Origin: Dichetophora obliterata
Taxonomy: Eukaryota > Arthropoda > Insecta > Diptera > Sciomyzidae
NCBI GenBank assembly: GCA_963920525.1
Contig: OY986435.1
Span: 173,612,327 to 173,676,326 of the forward strand
Direction of reading: 5' to 3'
Length of the DNA: 64,000 bases
Shown here: piece after piece, positions 1 through 11,065 of the stretch
How positions within the stretch are numbered: position 1 is the stretch's first letter
Layout: every line of letters starts with the position of its first letter
The notes under the pieces: generated by a model
What the model was told of the DNA's origin: nothing
Database searches by the model: none
What the model saw: the letters and a program-made list of their open reading frames with translations, nothing else
Translations under genes and position numbers: made by a program

Positions 1-957
1 AAACAAAAGAAAACAGAACGTTTATCACACACATTGGCCGCATTCAGAGGAGTCACCTGTTGTGAATGGATCATTTAAATGCTAAGGTTTTTCACTCAAA
101 TTTAAAAAAAAAATCAGTTGCCAACTATTGACTCCGCTGAAAGCTGGCAATGCGTATGACACACGCACTTTATATTGTTTTCTTTTGTGTGAAATTCGAT
201 GGTCGCAGCTCGTGAGAAAATAAGTAGTTGTAAAGGCTACCTTACAATATATTTATGATGACTGCGACTGCATCGTCCAAAAATTTTTCGTTTCTTATTT
301 CAGCTACCATACGTCTATAGTATCTTTTTTAGAATATAATTCAATGAAATTTATGTAAATACAAATTCTGTGTATACGCGTTTTATGTGAATATTCATTA
401 TTTAAATAAGTTTAATTTATATTTTTGTTTATGTGTTACTCTGTTTTTTATATTAATACCCATAATTTAAAATATAATGAAATAATAAAAGACGAAAATA
501 ATGTGCATTTATGATGAACCGAATCGGGGACAGAAAATAAACTGCACTTTGCTTGCTATGTTTTCTGTTTTCCTTGTAGCAAGATCTCAAATGCAGGCAT
601 TAAAAGAGACTTCTAGACGAATCAAACAAAATATCATATATAAAAAATAGAAAATTTATTTTATTTTATGAGGATTATTTTTCATTCAATAGTGCTCCCT
701 TTTTTTATTTTTATATCAGCAATATTCAATTTAAATGTAATATATAGTTTGGTGTAGTTATAAAATAAAAATGCTATCTGAATAAAAAATATTTTAAAAG
801 ATATAATCAAAGTCTGAGGGAGTGAAAATATAAAAATTTTTCCGATTAGCATGAACATTTTTATAAAGCAGTAAAGCTGTCCGTGGCAGGACAAAGTCTT
901 CCAGGGAATTCTAAAATTTTATATATAGTTTTTGCTTCGGTCGGCAGTCCCCTCACT
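1..957 (+). repeat. Long dispersed repeat, inverted relative to 45570-46440
   Basis: From about 190 to 957 this stretch matches the reverse complement of 45570-46370 with moderate divergence. Shared landmarks are CTCGTGAGAAAATAAGTAGT (about 210), AGCAAAGTGC-type sequence near 550 and GTCCGTGGCAGGAC near 880. It ends in CCTCACTGCT at 957. Shorter fragments of the same right end lie at 20048-20150, 37785-37850 and 55425-55485. No ORF of note. The class is not identified. Confidence 0.6.
36..148. mobile_element. Short MITE, GGCCGCATTCAG family (degenerate copy)
   Basis: The left end GGCCGCATTCAGAGGAGTC and the reverse-complemented right end GCCAGCTTTCAGCGGAGTC form imperfect terminal inverted repeats around about 75 bp of AT-rich sequence. 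The ends resemble those of the better copy at 14569-14941. The flanks read ATT on the left and AAT on the right, so no exact target-site duplication is visible here. Confidence 0.5.
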
Positions 958-3186
958 GCTGTCCTTTTTTTTATTTTTCTGTCACCTTAAGTTGGCAAAT
1001 CACATGCGCATAATTTAAATTAAACTTCTATTGCACGTGTTTCCGTACAAGAAGCAAACAGACACGTGCGCCGCACAGTGGCTGAGCCCCATACAAAAGC
1101 TGTCTAATAAAATTTTGTGTATTTATTTACTTGATTGCTAAGCCTTAACAGGTTTTATAGCAAATTTAAAATTATAAAATAAGATATTTAATACAATTCA
1201 AAAATATAAAGTATGATTTTGAATGAAATAATGTATTATTAACAAACTAAAAAGTTTTAGTAAATTGCTTAAAGTATATAATTTTATTAAAGTATAAAAA
1301 ATAATAGAAAAAAAGTTAAGTCAAAATCGATAAAATCAGACAGCATAGCAGGGTTGCGTTTTCAAGACAAACAAGGTCAAGTTAGCAACAATTTTTGTAT
1401 ACGGCGGAGTCGTGTGACAAACAAGGTCTCATACCCAATAAAACACCACTCCAATAGGTATATATATAATATATATCGTTCTGTCTCCCTGAAGCCGGTG
1501 AAATCCTGGCTTGACAGGGTGGTTACTCGACAAACTAGGTCAACTTCACCAAACCAATTTTCATAAAATAAAGAAAACCAGTTGCGAACGCAGGCACCAA
1601 GACAAACTAGGTCTTATCGGCCACTCAATTTGGAAAGGCCATTATTTGGCCACTCAATATCGGCCATTATTTGGAATTTGCTGTATTAGAATACACACAA
1701 AAATATTTTTAAATCCGCCTGCAACCACGCCTACCTCCCATACAACACAAATATTTATAACGCCATCTTTTTGTTTGTCTTGAATCAATACAAGATCCAT
1801 TCTGTCAGAAATCTTCAATATATGTCTAACATAAAAAATGTCTAACGCCCACCTCCCATACGAAATTTTCCACTTCACGTGTTTTTCCCAATTCCAACTT
1901 CAATGAAGCGCAGCATCTAAACTGTTCAAATTAGTGGTTTAGAGTATTCAAAGATGTTATTTGTTTGCTTTTTATAAAAACAGAAAAAAAATCATCAAAA
2001 AACTTATCGTTTCGTTTTTATTCCAAAAAAAAAGGAGCGAACCTCATGCGTTTTGCCACAAATTGGCGCTGGTTTTAAATGTGATACTATCAATAGTTGA
2101 AAAAGATAATAGCATACTTTTTGGCATTGTGGTAAAGTGAGCACAGGTCGTGTAGTATAAATACATGGCTTCCATACGTATTCTAGTTCTGTTGCTTAGA
2201 ATCAAAGAATATATAGTTCACTTTCAGCCAACTGAAGATATTTGAGGAACATTTCTCGACAAGGGAATTTGAATATTTGAATAGTTTTGAAAGCATTTTA
2301 TTGCGAAACTCATTAAAGTGTTTTATAGTAAGCTTTAAGATAATGTGAATTAATTTAACTTTATACATATCACATTACTGTTATACTTATTCAATTTAAT
2401 TGTAATTATATAAAAATATATACTATATATTAACATAGCAAATTAATAGACAGAGAAACACACTATAGAACACTGAATTACTCTGTAAATATTTTCTAGT
2501 ATTGCAAAAGAAGAATTATAACATTTTAAACCATTTATCGTATTTAGTAAGTAAATGCTTTTACTTTTTACATTAAAAATTTAACGATTTTAAATAAAAA
2601 AATATACCTATATATTAATATGCCGCACTTTCGTAAGAAGTGATCGTTTCATCAAGAAATGCCTTAAAGCATACTATAGAAAATGACTATAGTAATAAAC
2701 CTTGAGACTAAACAAATCTATATTTTCTTCGAAACTTATTTAGTTTTTGCCAAATGTTGTTCAAAGACGCAAAAAATTCCGTCAGTTTTTTTTTATCGCT
2801 CAACTGAAAATCCAATAAAAGCATTAATTATTTAAAATATCGTCGACACCCAAAGATCATTATGTTTTATTCTGCTAAAAATAAATTTACGTTTTTTTGT
2901 CATATCAACTTTTCATAAGAAATTTATTGCAAAAAATACATACAAAAAAAAGTATGCAAAAAACTTTTTCAAGAATGCGTTTTGTACCTAAAAAAACCAG
3001 AGTGCAATACATTTTCTCAATTGTCTGTACTAACTCTTGGAAAATATCAATATTTTACGAAATTTTTTCAACATTATTTTATTTTATTAGCATACGCTAA
3101 GAGACGTTGGCAGAGAAGGATCAGTACTCAGAGTACACTCAAAATACATTCGGATCGAGCGCTTTTGTAATAAACTGACTCAACGC
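958..3186. other. AT-rich non-coding stretch with a recurring 13-mer
   Basis: I see no convincing gene. At about 1366-1612 the motif GACAAACWAGGTC occurs four times at irregular spacing (near 1365, 1417, 1528 and 1600), with short direct repeats of TGGCCACTCAAT and GGCCATTATTTGG just after. Around 1720-1870 the phrase CACCTCCCATAC recurs, resembling pieces of the 60-kb tandem array. The rest is poly-A/T rich. Confidence 0.45.
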
Positions 3187-5186
3187 CAGGGTTGCCAGTT
3201 TGGTAATTAATTACCAAATTTGATAGAAAATTTTTGACTTGGTAATATGACAATTTTTTCATAGTTTTGGTAATTTTTTTCCTTTCCAAAAAATTCAAAA
3301 TAATCAGTTTGTTTGCAAGATTTATGTAAAAAATTGTATTTAATGTTATATTAAACATTTATTAGTGCAGCAGAACCTCTGTGTTTTTTCTTGAACATTT
3401 CTCTAAGTTTTCCGAACGCATCATCTGAAAATATTGCGAATCCATGTCAAAAGAAAATGTCAAAATATTTCAATCTTGAAATTTAACTTTAACAAAGAAG
3501 TCTCTTATAAAAACGAAGCTACGAAACAAATTGGGTTTTAATACAATAAATTGCATAATGATATCAAAGGAACTCTGAGAAATAAGAGACAAGCCTCATT
3601 ATGTGTGGTCCCCAGAAGAAGATTTTTAGATTTAAAATTGAGATTTTTTTTTCGCCATCAGCTCTAGTTTAGGAGTTATAGGTAAAAATGTAAAAACCTG
3701 TTATGTTCTAACATAATAATTTCTTTAAATTGCATCAGTCGATTTCGATCGTATTTGACAGCTTTGATTAGGAAATATTCAGCCCTATCATGCTTAATTT
3801 TTCACGCGGAAGCGGAAAAGGGAGTTTTCATTTTTAATATAAAGCTCTAGAATATTTTGGACATTCTTAAGTTATTTTTTCCTGAATGTTTTTTTTTCCT
3901 TGTTAAGTTTCCTGAATGTTCTTGAAGTTTATCTTAAAAATGTGAACTCTCTTTTTCGATTCCACTTGAAAAGTTACTCATAATAGGGCTAATTAGGTCT
4001 AACTATTTTTGTAAACAAATTCTTTTTCACCTTTTGTTTTGAAGATAATGGCCCTGAAAATTATAAATTTTAAAACTTTTTCATAATAAAAAAATTTCAC
4101 CGTGAATTGTCTGAATCATTGTCTTTGAAGTTTAAGCATTCACTTGACCTTTGCAAATATTGTGGATAGTTCCAGATATATTTAGATATAACGAAAATTG
4201 ATTACATGATAAATATATATCAAAAATTTCTAAAGTAACTTGCTGAAAAATGAGGGTTTTCCAGCCGCTTAAAATTGCTTTGAATTAATTTAATACAATT
4301 TTCGTTTCCTTCAAAATATGTTTTTTTTTTAACGTAAAAAGATATCAGCAAAAGCTTAAAATACTTTGCAATAGTTTAGCAATATCATATTTTTTCATAA
4401 CTCCTTAACTTGAGGTGATGGTGAAAAGGTTTCCTTATATTTAAAATCAGTGCCTGTAGTTAGAATTGATATACTTTAAAACAAACGAGTTGTGTAGTTT
4501 CTGATTTTTAGTTATTAAAAAAAATGATTAAAATTTAAACTTGAGGAAACCGATAATTTTTTAAAGCATTGAATGCCATATCTTTGTATTTATTCATTTA
4601 CTTTCTTAAAATCAATATTCATTGCCAATGAATGCGGTATATTTTTTTATTTGCTACTTATTTCAAATAAAAAAGATAAGGATCTCATTTTTATATCATT
4701 AATTTTTAATTTTTTGTTTTGTTTTGTGACAAAAAAAATTACGTTTACCTGAATTTAATACTTATTTGTGATTTTTATATTTATATAATAAATAAATTTT
4801 TAACAAGAAAAAATTTTTACTTTTTCTACATATGATTTTATTTTTTTTATTTATTTCAAATAAAAAAGATATACGTTTGATTTAACTAAGTATAAGAGTT
4901 TATGAATTTTAACTTATTTTGTGATTTTTAGTTATTAAAAATAAGAAATTTTTAACAAGAAAAATGTAATACTTATTAATATGAACTAAATTTATTTTAC
5001 CATTATTTCTGTTTATTAATTTTAAGTATTTTAATGTTGAATAAATATTTTTTATTAACAAAAATTATAATTTTATTGATATTCTTACTATAAAAAATGT
5101 TTGTTTATTTAGTTAATTTTTATTTAATTTTGGTAACTTTTTGATATAATTTTGGTAACCAAATTTTTTTACAAGTGGCAACCCTG
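3187..5186. mobile_element. hAT-like non-autonomous DNA transposon, 2000 bp
   Basis: The element starts CAGGGTTGCCA and ends TGGCAACCCTG, a perfect 11-bp inverted terminus of typical hAT form (CAGGG). It is flanked by 8-bp repeats CTCAACGC (3179-3186) and CTTAACGC (5187-5194), matching at 7 of 8 bases. TTGGTAA recurs near both ends (about 3200, 3240, 3267, 5130, 5150), like the subterminal repeats that hAT transposases bind. The interior is extremely AT-rich with no transposase ORF, so it must have been mobilised in trans. The superfamily is inferred from the TIR and the 8-bp duplication. Confidence 0.75.
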
Positions 5187-5455
5187 CTTAACGCACTCAT
5201 TAAAAACGGCTCCAAGTGGTTCGGGTCACGCCGCTCTCGGATATGAGAATGTACTTATACCCGAAAAAATGCTAATGAGCCGAATGCCTATAAGTATTTT
5301 AAACATTTTATTGAGTATGGATAAAGTTGAGAACAGCACGACACTCGGTTATGATTTGAGTATCCGAATTCTGTCGGATACTCATTGCAGGTCTCTGGTA
5401 CATGAGCAAGACATTAAATTTCCCCTCACAATATATTACACATACTAATATACCA

Positions 5456-5990
5456 TGTAAGAAATAGTGTGTATTGATATTACATATAAAGTCCAAATTC
5501 AATAGTATAAATTATGCTTTTGCTCGCTCGGACAACCGGGCATAGGTACAGCTTTCAAATTTAAGACAAATATAATAAGTTTGTATGCGTCACATGACGC
5601 TGGTGCCAGCCACCACTTAGAAGAATTTGAAAACTGAAAATAAAAGAGAGTCGAGTGCGAGACATTGAGCTAACAAGACGTGCTTAGTTTTATTTAAAGC
5701 TGGAACATAGAGGAGCCCTTCCTTCTAGAAACTTGGCAGGAAAACCGGTCGGACGGACACTGACACCGCAGACGGTAAGGTATCCCGAGTAACCCAATAC
5801 CACTTCCTGAATTCCTTGAGTACTAGGGCAGAACGTCGAGAGTCGAGAACTCAATCCGAAATCTTTTCGTCTCCGTTCACCCACTTCCAGCTCTGCACGA
5901 GCACAGCCGAAAGGCCATTCATCACACCCATTGTTTCACGCTTGAGGCTAGACGACGTAGCGCCCCCGGAGGTTCGTTACAAGCTATACA
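5456..5990 (+). mobile_element. Possible solo LTR
   Basis: This 535-bp block is GC-richer than its surroundings. It begins TGTAAG and ends CTATACA, as LTRs begin TG and end CA. The flanks TACCA and TACAA match at 4 of 5 bases. Inside are a TATA-like AGTATAAATTATGC (about 5503) and AAATAAAAGAGAG (about 5638). No internal retrotransposon domains are present nearby. The boundaries are tentative; it could instead be a non-coding gene fragment. A 10-bp perfect palindrome GAGTATCCGA/TCGGATACTC lies just upstream (5357-5382). Confidence 0.3.
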
Positions 5991-6280
5991 TACAATATTG
6001 CGTTTACCAATAATACCTTTCATAAAAAAGAAAGTAAAGAATTATCTTCTTTAATTTCGCATCGTGCATTACAGTAAGGGATTCACTTAAAAGTAATTCT
6101 TACAACTTTATAAGTAGTTTTAATATATATTTTATTTTGTTAAACTTTGGCTTTCCAATGTTTAATAAAGAAAACAGTAGGTATTTGTGTCAGCTTCTTT
6201 GTTTACTATGCATTTTTTTAAACGTGTGTATGCTTTGTTGTTGCCCACAATTTTTAAAGCAAGCAAAATAGTTAAACATA
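5991..6280. other. AT-rich intergenic stretch
   Basis: No gene, repeat end or RNA recognised. Confidence 0.4.
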
Positions 6281-6698
6281 AGGGGTATTCACGGGTTGTT
6301 GCGAATTGCAAGAGTGTGAAAATGCAAGATATTTTGCGCACTAACGCGTGAACATCAGCATTGCAACTTAATTATGCAATAAAATTAAATGTTGAATGAA
6401 CAGTAAATATATTGCAACCTTATTTAAAAATCATAAAAAGTTACTAATATCTACGTACAAACTTAACCTTTTAAAGTTTTACCCAGGTGGCAACTATGTT
6501 TGAAGGCAACCAAAACATGAATCATCTGTTTAGCATCACTGCTTGTGCGTTCTCGCAAATTGGTTTGAGTAGTGCGTAATTCAAGAAGAGTTGCAAAATT
6601 GCTTTCAATGTGTTTGTTGTTGGAATGATGCGAAAGTTCGCAATCATGCATTTTCGCATCGTCACAACTGTGTTTCGCATCAACCCTTGAATACCCCT
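6281..6698. mobile_element. MITE with AGGGGTATTCA ends and 3-bp duplication
   Basis: The left end AGGGGTATTCACGGGTTGTT and the reverse-complemented right end AGGGGTATTCAAGGGTTGAT are inverted over more than 20 bp with three mismatches. ATA flanks both sides (6278-6280 and 6699-6701). There is no transposase. The end sequence is related to a single left end near 46429 and to the elements at 27315 and 48567. Confidence 0.65.
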
Positions 6699-6701
6699 AT
6701 A

Positions 6702-7867
6702 AAATAAGTCATTATAGGGGTAAAAAGTATAAAAGGTAGAAGAACTAAATTTAAAACATTTATAAATTTCACTATCATTATTACTTATCCATAATTTTTT
6801 TAATTTTGACTTCTTGGTTTGCAATAGAGACCTAAGAAGTTAAAATCCATAAAGTCGGCATATATCTGGTTCATGAAATTTAAAAACGTTGACATTAATT
6901 TTATTTGCACAATTTGTTTGGTTGCACAATGAGATTAAAATTACAGAAATTATCTTAATAAGTGTTATATGTATTAAGCACAGGAATGAAAAGTTGCAGT
7001 TGCATTATGATGATATCTTTTACTTTCGCAACTTTTCGCAATGGTTTTTTTTTTAAATTAAAAGCTAATACACTAAATGTTATTTTAGTTATATTTTCCT
7101 GGTTAGATAATGATAAATACTTTAGATATATTTTACTATATATAAGACCATCAGAGAACAGCTTGAGTGCATTCAAATGGCGTTTCGATTGTCTCGTCAA
7201 TAAACGAGCACCGAATGTGCCTCCTGCATTTAAATTAATGCGCAAATGCATGTTACCAATCGCTGTTGATACGAATGCCTAGAGTGTGAGTGCTAGCGAT
7301 TACGAACGTCTGCGACACAAGAATGTCAAACAAGGCAAGACATGAGGAACAATCGCCAAAAGCAAGGAAAATCCATGCTTTTATGCTCATTCGCACAAAG
7401 GAAAATTATTAGTTGCAGTGTTGCATATTTTTATGCTGGGAATGTTGTTACCAGACACAAAAATTGCAATATTATAAAAGAAGATTTTAATTAGAGTTAT
7501 TATCGCACAAGTTGGCGAAAAAATATGTCAACAATCAACTTCTAATTCGACTGCGAGGTGGATAGCAGGAATTGAAAATGATTAATGTGAAAAATACTTT
7601 TATTAATATAGCCAATGGTATAAAAGTTTTTGTTTGAAGCCATAACCTTATATTGGAAAGAGATATTGGATTTATTTTTTCATTTAAATTTTAATTTAAA
7701 CATTAAATATAAAAACAACATTTTGGTATAAATAAATTTGCCCAAAAAAATCATAGGGCAAAAAAAAAGACAAAAATAGTTTAACAATTTTTGCGCAAAA
7801 CTGGACGATTTTTCGCAAAAGAATGCTATGTCATAAAAAGGTAGTCAGGAATTCTATTTAATAGTAT
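6702..7867. other. AT-rich intergenic stretch
   Basis: Overlapping short ORFs on both strands (6955-7282) mirror one another and show no recognisable domain. I regard the stretch as non-coding. Confidence 0.4.
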
Positions 7868-8612
7868 AGATGATTCCCCAAATATTTCGGCTGTAGCGAT
7901 AGCCATCCGTGAGCTGGAATGGTTTAAAATCACCTCTAAAAATCAAGTTTTTTTTAAAAATATTGGCTGGTGTGGTAGTTTAGAAAATGTAAACGGTCAG
8001 AAACAATAGTTATAAAAAAGTGCTTCCATTAATAAAATGCTATTTTTCGTGCATTTATTAATTATTTAATTACTTATTAATTCTATTTTATTACATACAA
8101 AAAACACAATTATTTCAAATGCTATTCTCACTTTCAAGATATTGTTGGGATGGTTTTGAGTGGCTGCAATTATTGATTGATTCCTGGTCAAAATTACGTA
8201 TATTGATATATATTAAAACTAAAATAAAAATTATAAAATAAGCACATACTGAAAAATATTGTAAGAAATTAAAAAACAAAATACAATATATGAAGATATT
8301 TTATTTTTAAAAGTTTTGTATAAATCTTAAATTGCAAGATTTAGATCAAGTTAGTTTTGTATTAATATTTTGAAATAGAATATATCAAAAATATGTATGA
8401 AAAAAAGCATTATCTTTTATCCGATTGCATACATCTCAATTGTTGATGCAGATAGGAAGAGTTTTTTCACCAAATAATATCTGGCAGTTTATTTCTTAAA
8501 ACTATTACACAAACCAATATTTTGACAAAAAACTTTATTTTTAGAGGCTATTTCAAACCATTCCATCACGCGAATGGCTATCACTAAAATCGAAATATTT
8601 GAGGAATCTTCA
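7868..8612. mobile_element. TIR element with about 150-bp inverted arms (copy 1)
   Basis: The left arm contains GATAGCCATCCGTGAGCTGG followed by AATGGTTTAAAATCACCTC. The right arm is its reverse complement with about 80 percent identity by eye. The same family recurs at 57604-58700 with the same arm sequence and order. The interior is AT-rich with no transposase ORF. Exact ends and target duplication were not resolved. Confidence 0.6.
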
Positions 8613-9008
8613 TAAATGCTATTGCAACCAAGGATTGTTTGAGGAACTGACACAAACAACTTAACCTTCAGCGTTTAATATTCATCGCACAAAGACAAAA
8701 TATATAATAAAATATAATGAGTTATGTGGCGAGTGAATATAAAATATTTAATACAATTTTTTTATACTGTATCTAAAATGTTATTTTATTATTTCTTATT
8801 ATGTATTAAAAAATATTTTTATTATAGAAACAATAAAACAGTTGCATATCATAGAAAAAATATAATAAATATATTAATAACCAGGGCTCGTACTTTGATG
8901 ACCTAAAAACTGACATAAAAAACGCAAACAATTACATAAAAAAATAAAGGAAAAAAAGCCTTAAAAATAAAACATTACTAAACACGTATTGCTGTAAAAA
9001 CTTAAGTA

Positions 9009-10292
9009 TTGGGGGTTGGAATTAGTTTTAAAGGTTTTCTAAGAGATGGCGTAACTATCAATAGATCGCATCGGGCACACCTGTGACTATATTCATTTCA
9101 AAGCACATTGTCTAAGCTTCATTTTTCAGTATGTGTCATTCCACTGAAGTGTAAACAACATATATTTTTTTCTCTGTGAACATGTCGACTTTCGTTCCAA
9201 CAAAACGCAATTTGCGGGAAGGTTTACTTATGTGCTTCCATTTGAAGAAAAAACCGGTTGAAGCACAACGCATGCTTACTGAGGCTTACGGGGACTATGC
9301 TCCATCGATTTCTACTTGTGAGTACTGGTTCCGTCGGTTTAAAAGTGGTGATTTTGATACGGAAGACAAAGAGCGTCCGGGCCAGCCGAAAAAGTTTGAA
9401 GATGAGGAATTGGAGGCTTTGCTCGATGAAGACCCGTGTCAAACCCTTCAAGAATATCCAGAATCATTGGGAGTCGACTTATCAACGGTCGGCAAACGCT
9501 TGAAGGCCATGGGAATGATTCAAAAGCAAGGAAATTGGGTGCCGTACCAGTTGAAGCCGAGAGACGTTGAACGGCGATTTTGCATGTGCGAACAACTGCT
9601 TCAACGGCATAAAAGGAAGAGTTTTTTGCATCGTATTGTCACTGGCGATGAAAAGTGGATCCATTACGATAATCCTAAGCGAAAAAAATCGTGGGGACCA
9701 CCCGGCCATGCATCAACATCGAGGGCCAAGCCGAATATTCATGGCGCCAAGCTTATGCTGTGTATTTGGTGGGATCAGAAGGGTGTCGTGTACTATGAGC
9801 TGCTAAAACCTAACGAAACCATCACTGGGGAACGCTACCAACAACAATTGATGCAATTGAGCCGAGCATTAAAGGTTAAACGGCCGGAATATGCCAAATA
9901 CACGACAAAGTGGTTTTTCAACATGACAACGCACGGCCACATGTTGCAAGAACCGTCAAGGAAACGTTGGAGGCGCTGAATTGGGGTGTGCTACCCCACC
10001 CGCCCTATAGCCCAGACATAGCCCCTTCCGACTACCACCTATTCAGATCGATGACGCATGGCTTGGCTGAGCAGCGCTTCACTTCTTACGAGGATACCAA
10101 AAAATGGGTCGATTCGTGGATTGCCTCAAAAGACGAATCGTTCTTCCGGCGCGGAATCCATATGCTGCCAGAAAGATGGGAAAATGTTGTAGCTAACGAT
10201 GGACAATACTTTGAATAATATACATTGTACCGTTGTTTCTAAATAAATGCTCAAAAACCGAAAAAAACCTTTAAAATTAATTCCAACCCCCA
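9009..10292 (+). mobile_element. Full-length mariner-family transposon
   Basis: The 1284-bp element begins TTGGGGGTTGGAATTAGTTT and ends with the reverse complement, a terminal inverted repeat of about 30 bp with one mismatch. It is flanked by TA on both sides (9007-9008 and 10293-10294), the standard Tc1/mariner target duplication. The single gene inside is a mariner transposase with one frameshift. Near-perfect ends and a mostly open reading frame indicate a fairly recent insertion. No second copy occurs in the window. Confidence 0.95.
9182..10218 (+). pseudogene. Mariner transposase, broken by one frameshift
   Basis: Cut-and-paste transposase of the mariner family, D,D34D class. I start it at the ATG at 9182 (MSTFVPTKRN), not at the in-frame GTG at 9176. 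The N-terminal half carries the helix-turn-helix DNA-binding region (CEYWFRRFKSGDF about residues 46-58; ETL/ESLGVDLS region about 90-100) and the linker motif WVPYQL. The first catalytic Asp is residue 156 in TGDEKWIHYDN. The reading frame then shifts near 9897-9904, consistent with a one-base deletion. In the next frame HDNARPH gives the second Asp (codon 9925) and PYSPDIAPSDYHLF the third (codon 10030), with exactly 34 residues between. The C-terminus ends NDGQYFE. All catalytic residues survive, so the frameshift is the only visible lesion. The subfamily is not assigned. Confidence 0.93.
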
Positions 10293-10680
10293 ATAAGTTT
10301 GCAGAATAAAGTTTCTATTAGTTTTAGGATGGTGGTGTGAAAAATCTGACTAAACTAACGTATACGTGTGATTTTTAAAGTAGGGTGGATTACACCTAGT
10401 AGCACTTCATTCAAAATTATTCTAAGCAAAGAATTAGTGAATGAAATTAATAAAAAACTATTTCTAACTAATAACAAAGGTTTAACTAATTTCGAGTTTA
10501 AAAATTTTAAAGATTTATACACTTGAGTCTTTATAATTTTGAGTTTCATTTACGGGTGTTTTTATAGGTTAGTAATCAAGGGTTAAGCAAACTCTTTTAT
10601 ATATTAAACTAATTTTTATTTTCAGTTTTACTGTATCTTTCATTTAACATAACCGATTTTAATTTAAATGTAACGTAATT
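10293..10680. other. AT-rich flank downstream of a minus-strand gene
   Basis: Apart from the TA duplication of the mariner at 10293-10294, nothing is recognisable. It would hold the 3' end of the minus-strand gene that ends at 10681. Confidence 0.35.
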
Positions 10681-11065
10681 TTAAATTGTCCATATTCGCC
10701 GCTTTTGATAAATATCACAGGCACCTATAATTTTGATAAAATCATATTCTACGCCTTTCTTGGACTTTTCTAAACATATTCTGGCACCAAATTCTTGTAG
10801 AAATTTCGCAGTTCTTACACCCGAAATTAGAGGTATTGAATTAAATGAATCAAAATTAAAGACTGAAATGTGTTTATCAGTTCGACTACACAACATAACC
10901 TAAAATTTTAGCCATTCTTTGACAAGTTAACAGTTGTACAAAATTTATTTTATTAATAAATACCTGCTCGTTTTGAAAAACTCCATACATTTGGGTTGAA
11001 TACTCGTTTTTCTGGGCTTTTTCTATAAAATTGTTTAATAAAACTTTGCAGCACACGTCGCTTTT
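10681..11065 (-). CDS. Unrecognised small gene, last two coding exons
   Basis: On the minus strand an open exon (10964-11065, 34 codons, from the base after a stop codon) ends ...FQNEQ at a consensus donor CAG/GTATTT. A 64-nt intron (10900-10963) ends TGGCTAAAATTTTAG, with a branch-like CTAAA. The frame continues without a break into exon 2 (10681-10899), which reads VMLCSRTDKH... and stops at TAA after RRIWTI. Splice signals, intron size and frame agreement are what a dipteran gene would show. The protein is about 106 residues as seen, with a mixed hydrophobic and charged character (ISGVRTAKFLQEFGARICLE in the middle). I do not recognise the family. The start is not found: the only internal ATG leaves about 81 residues, and a farther 5' exon is possible. 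Confidence 0.5.

Noticed and set aside
5690..6013. Short GC-rich ORFs on both strands
   Set aside because: They sit inside the possible solo LTR and show no protein motif.
6955..7282. Overlapping 98- and 106-residue ORFs
   Set aside because: Opposite-strand shadows of each other, with no motif and AT-rich composition.
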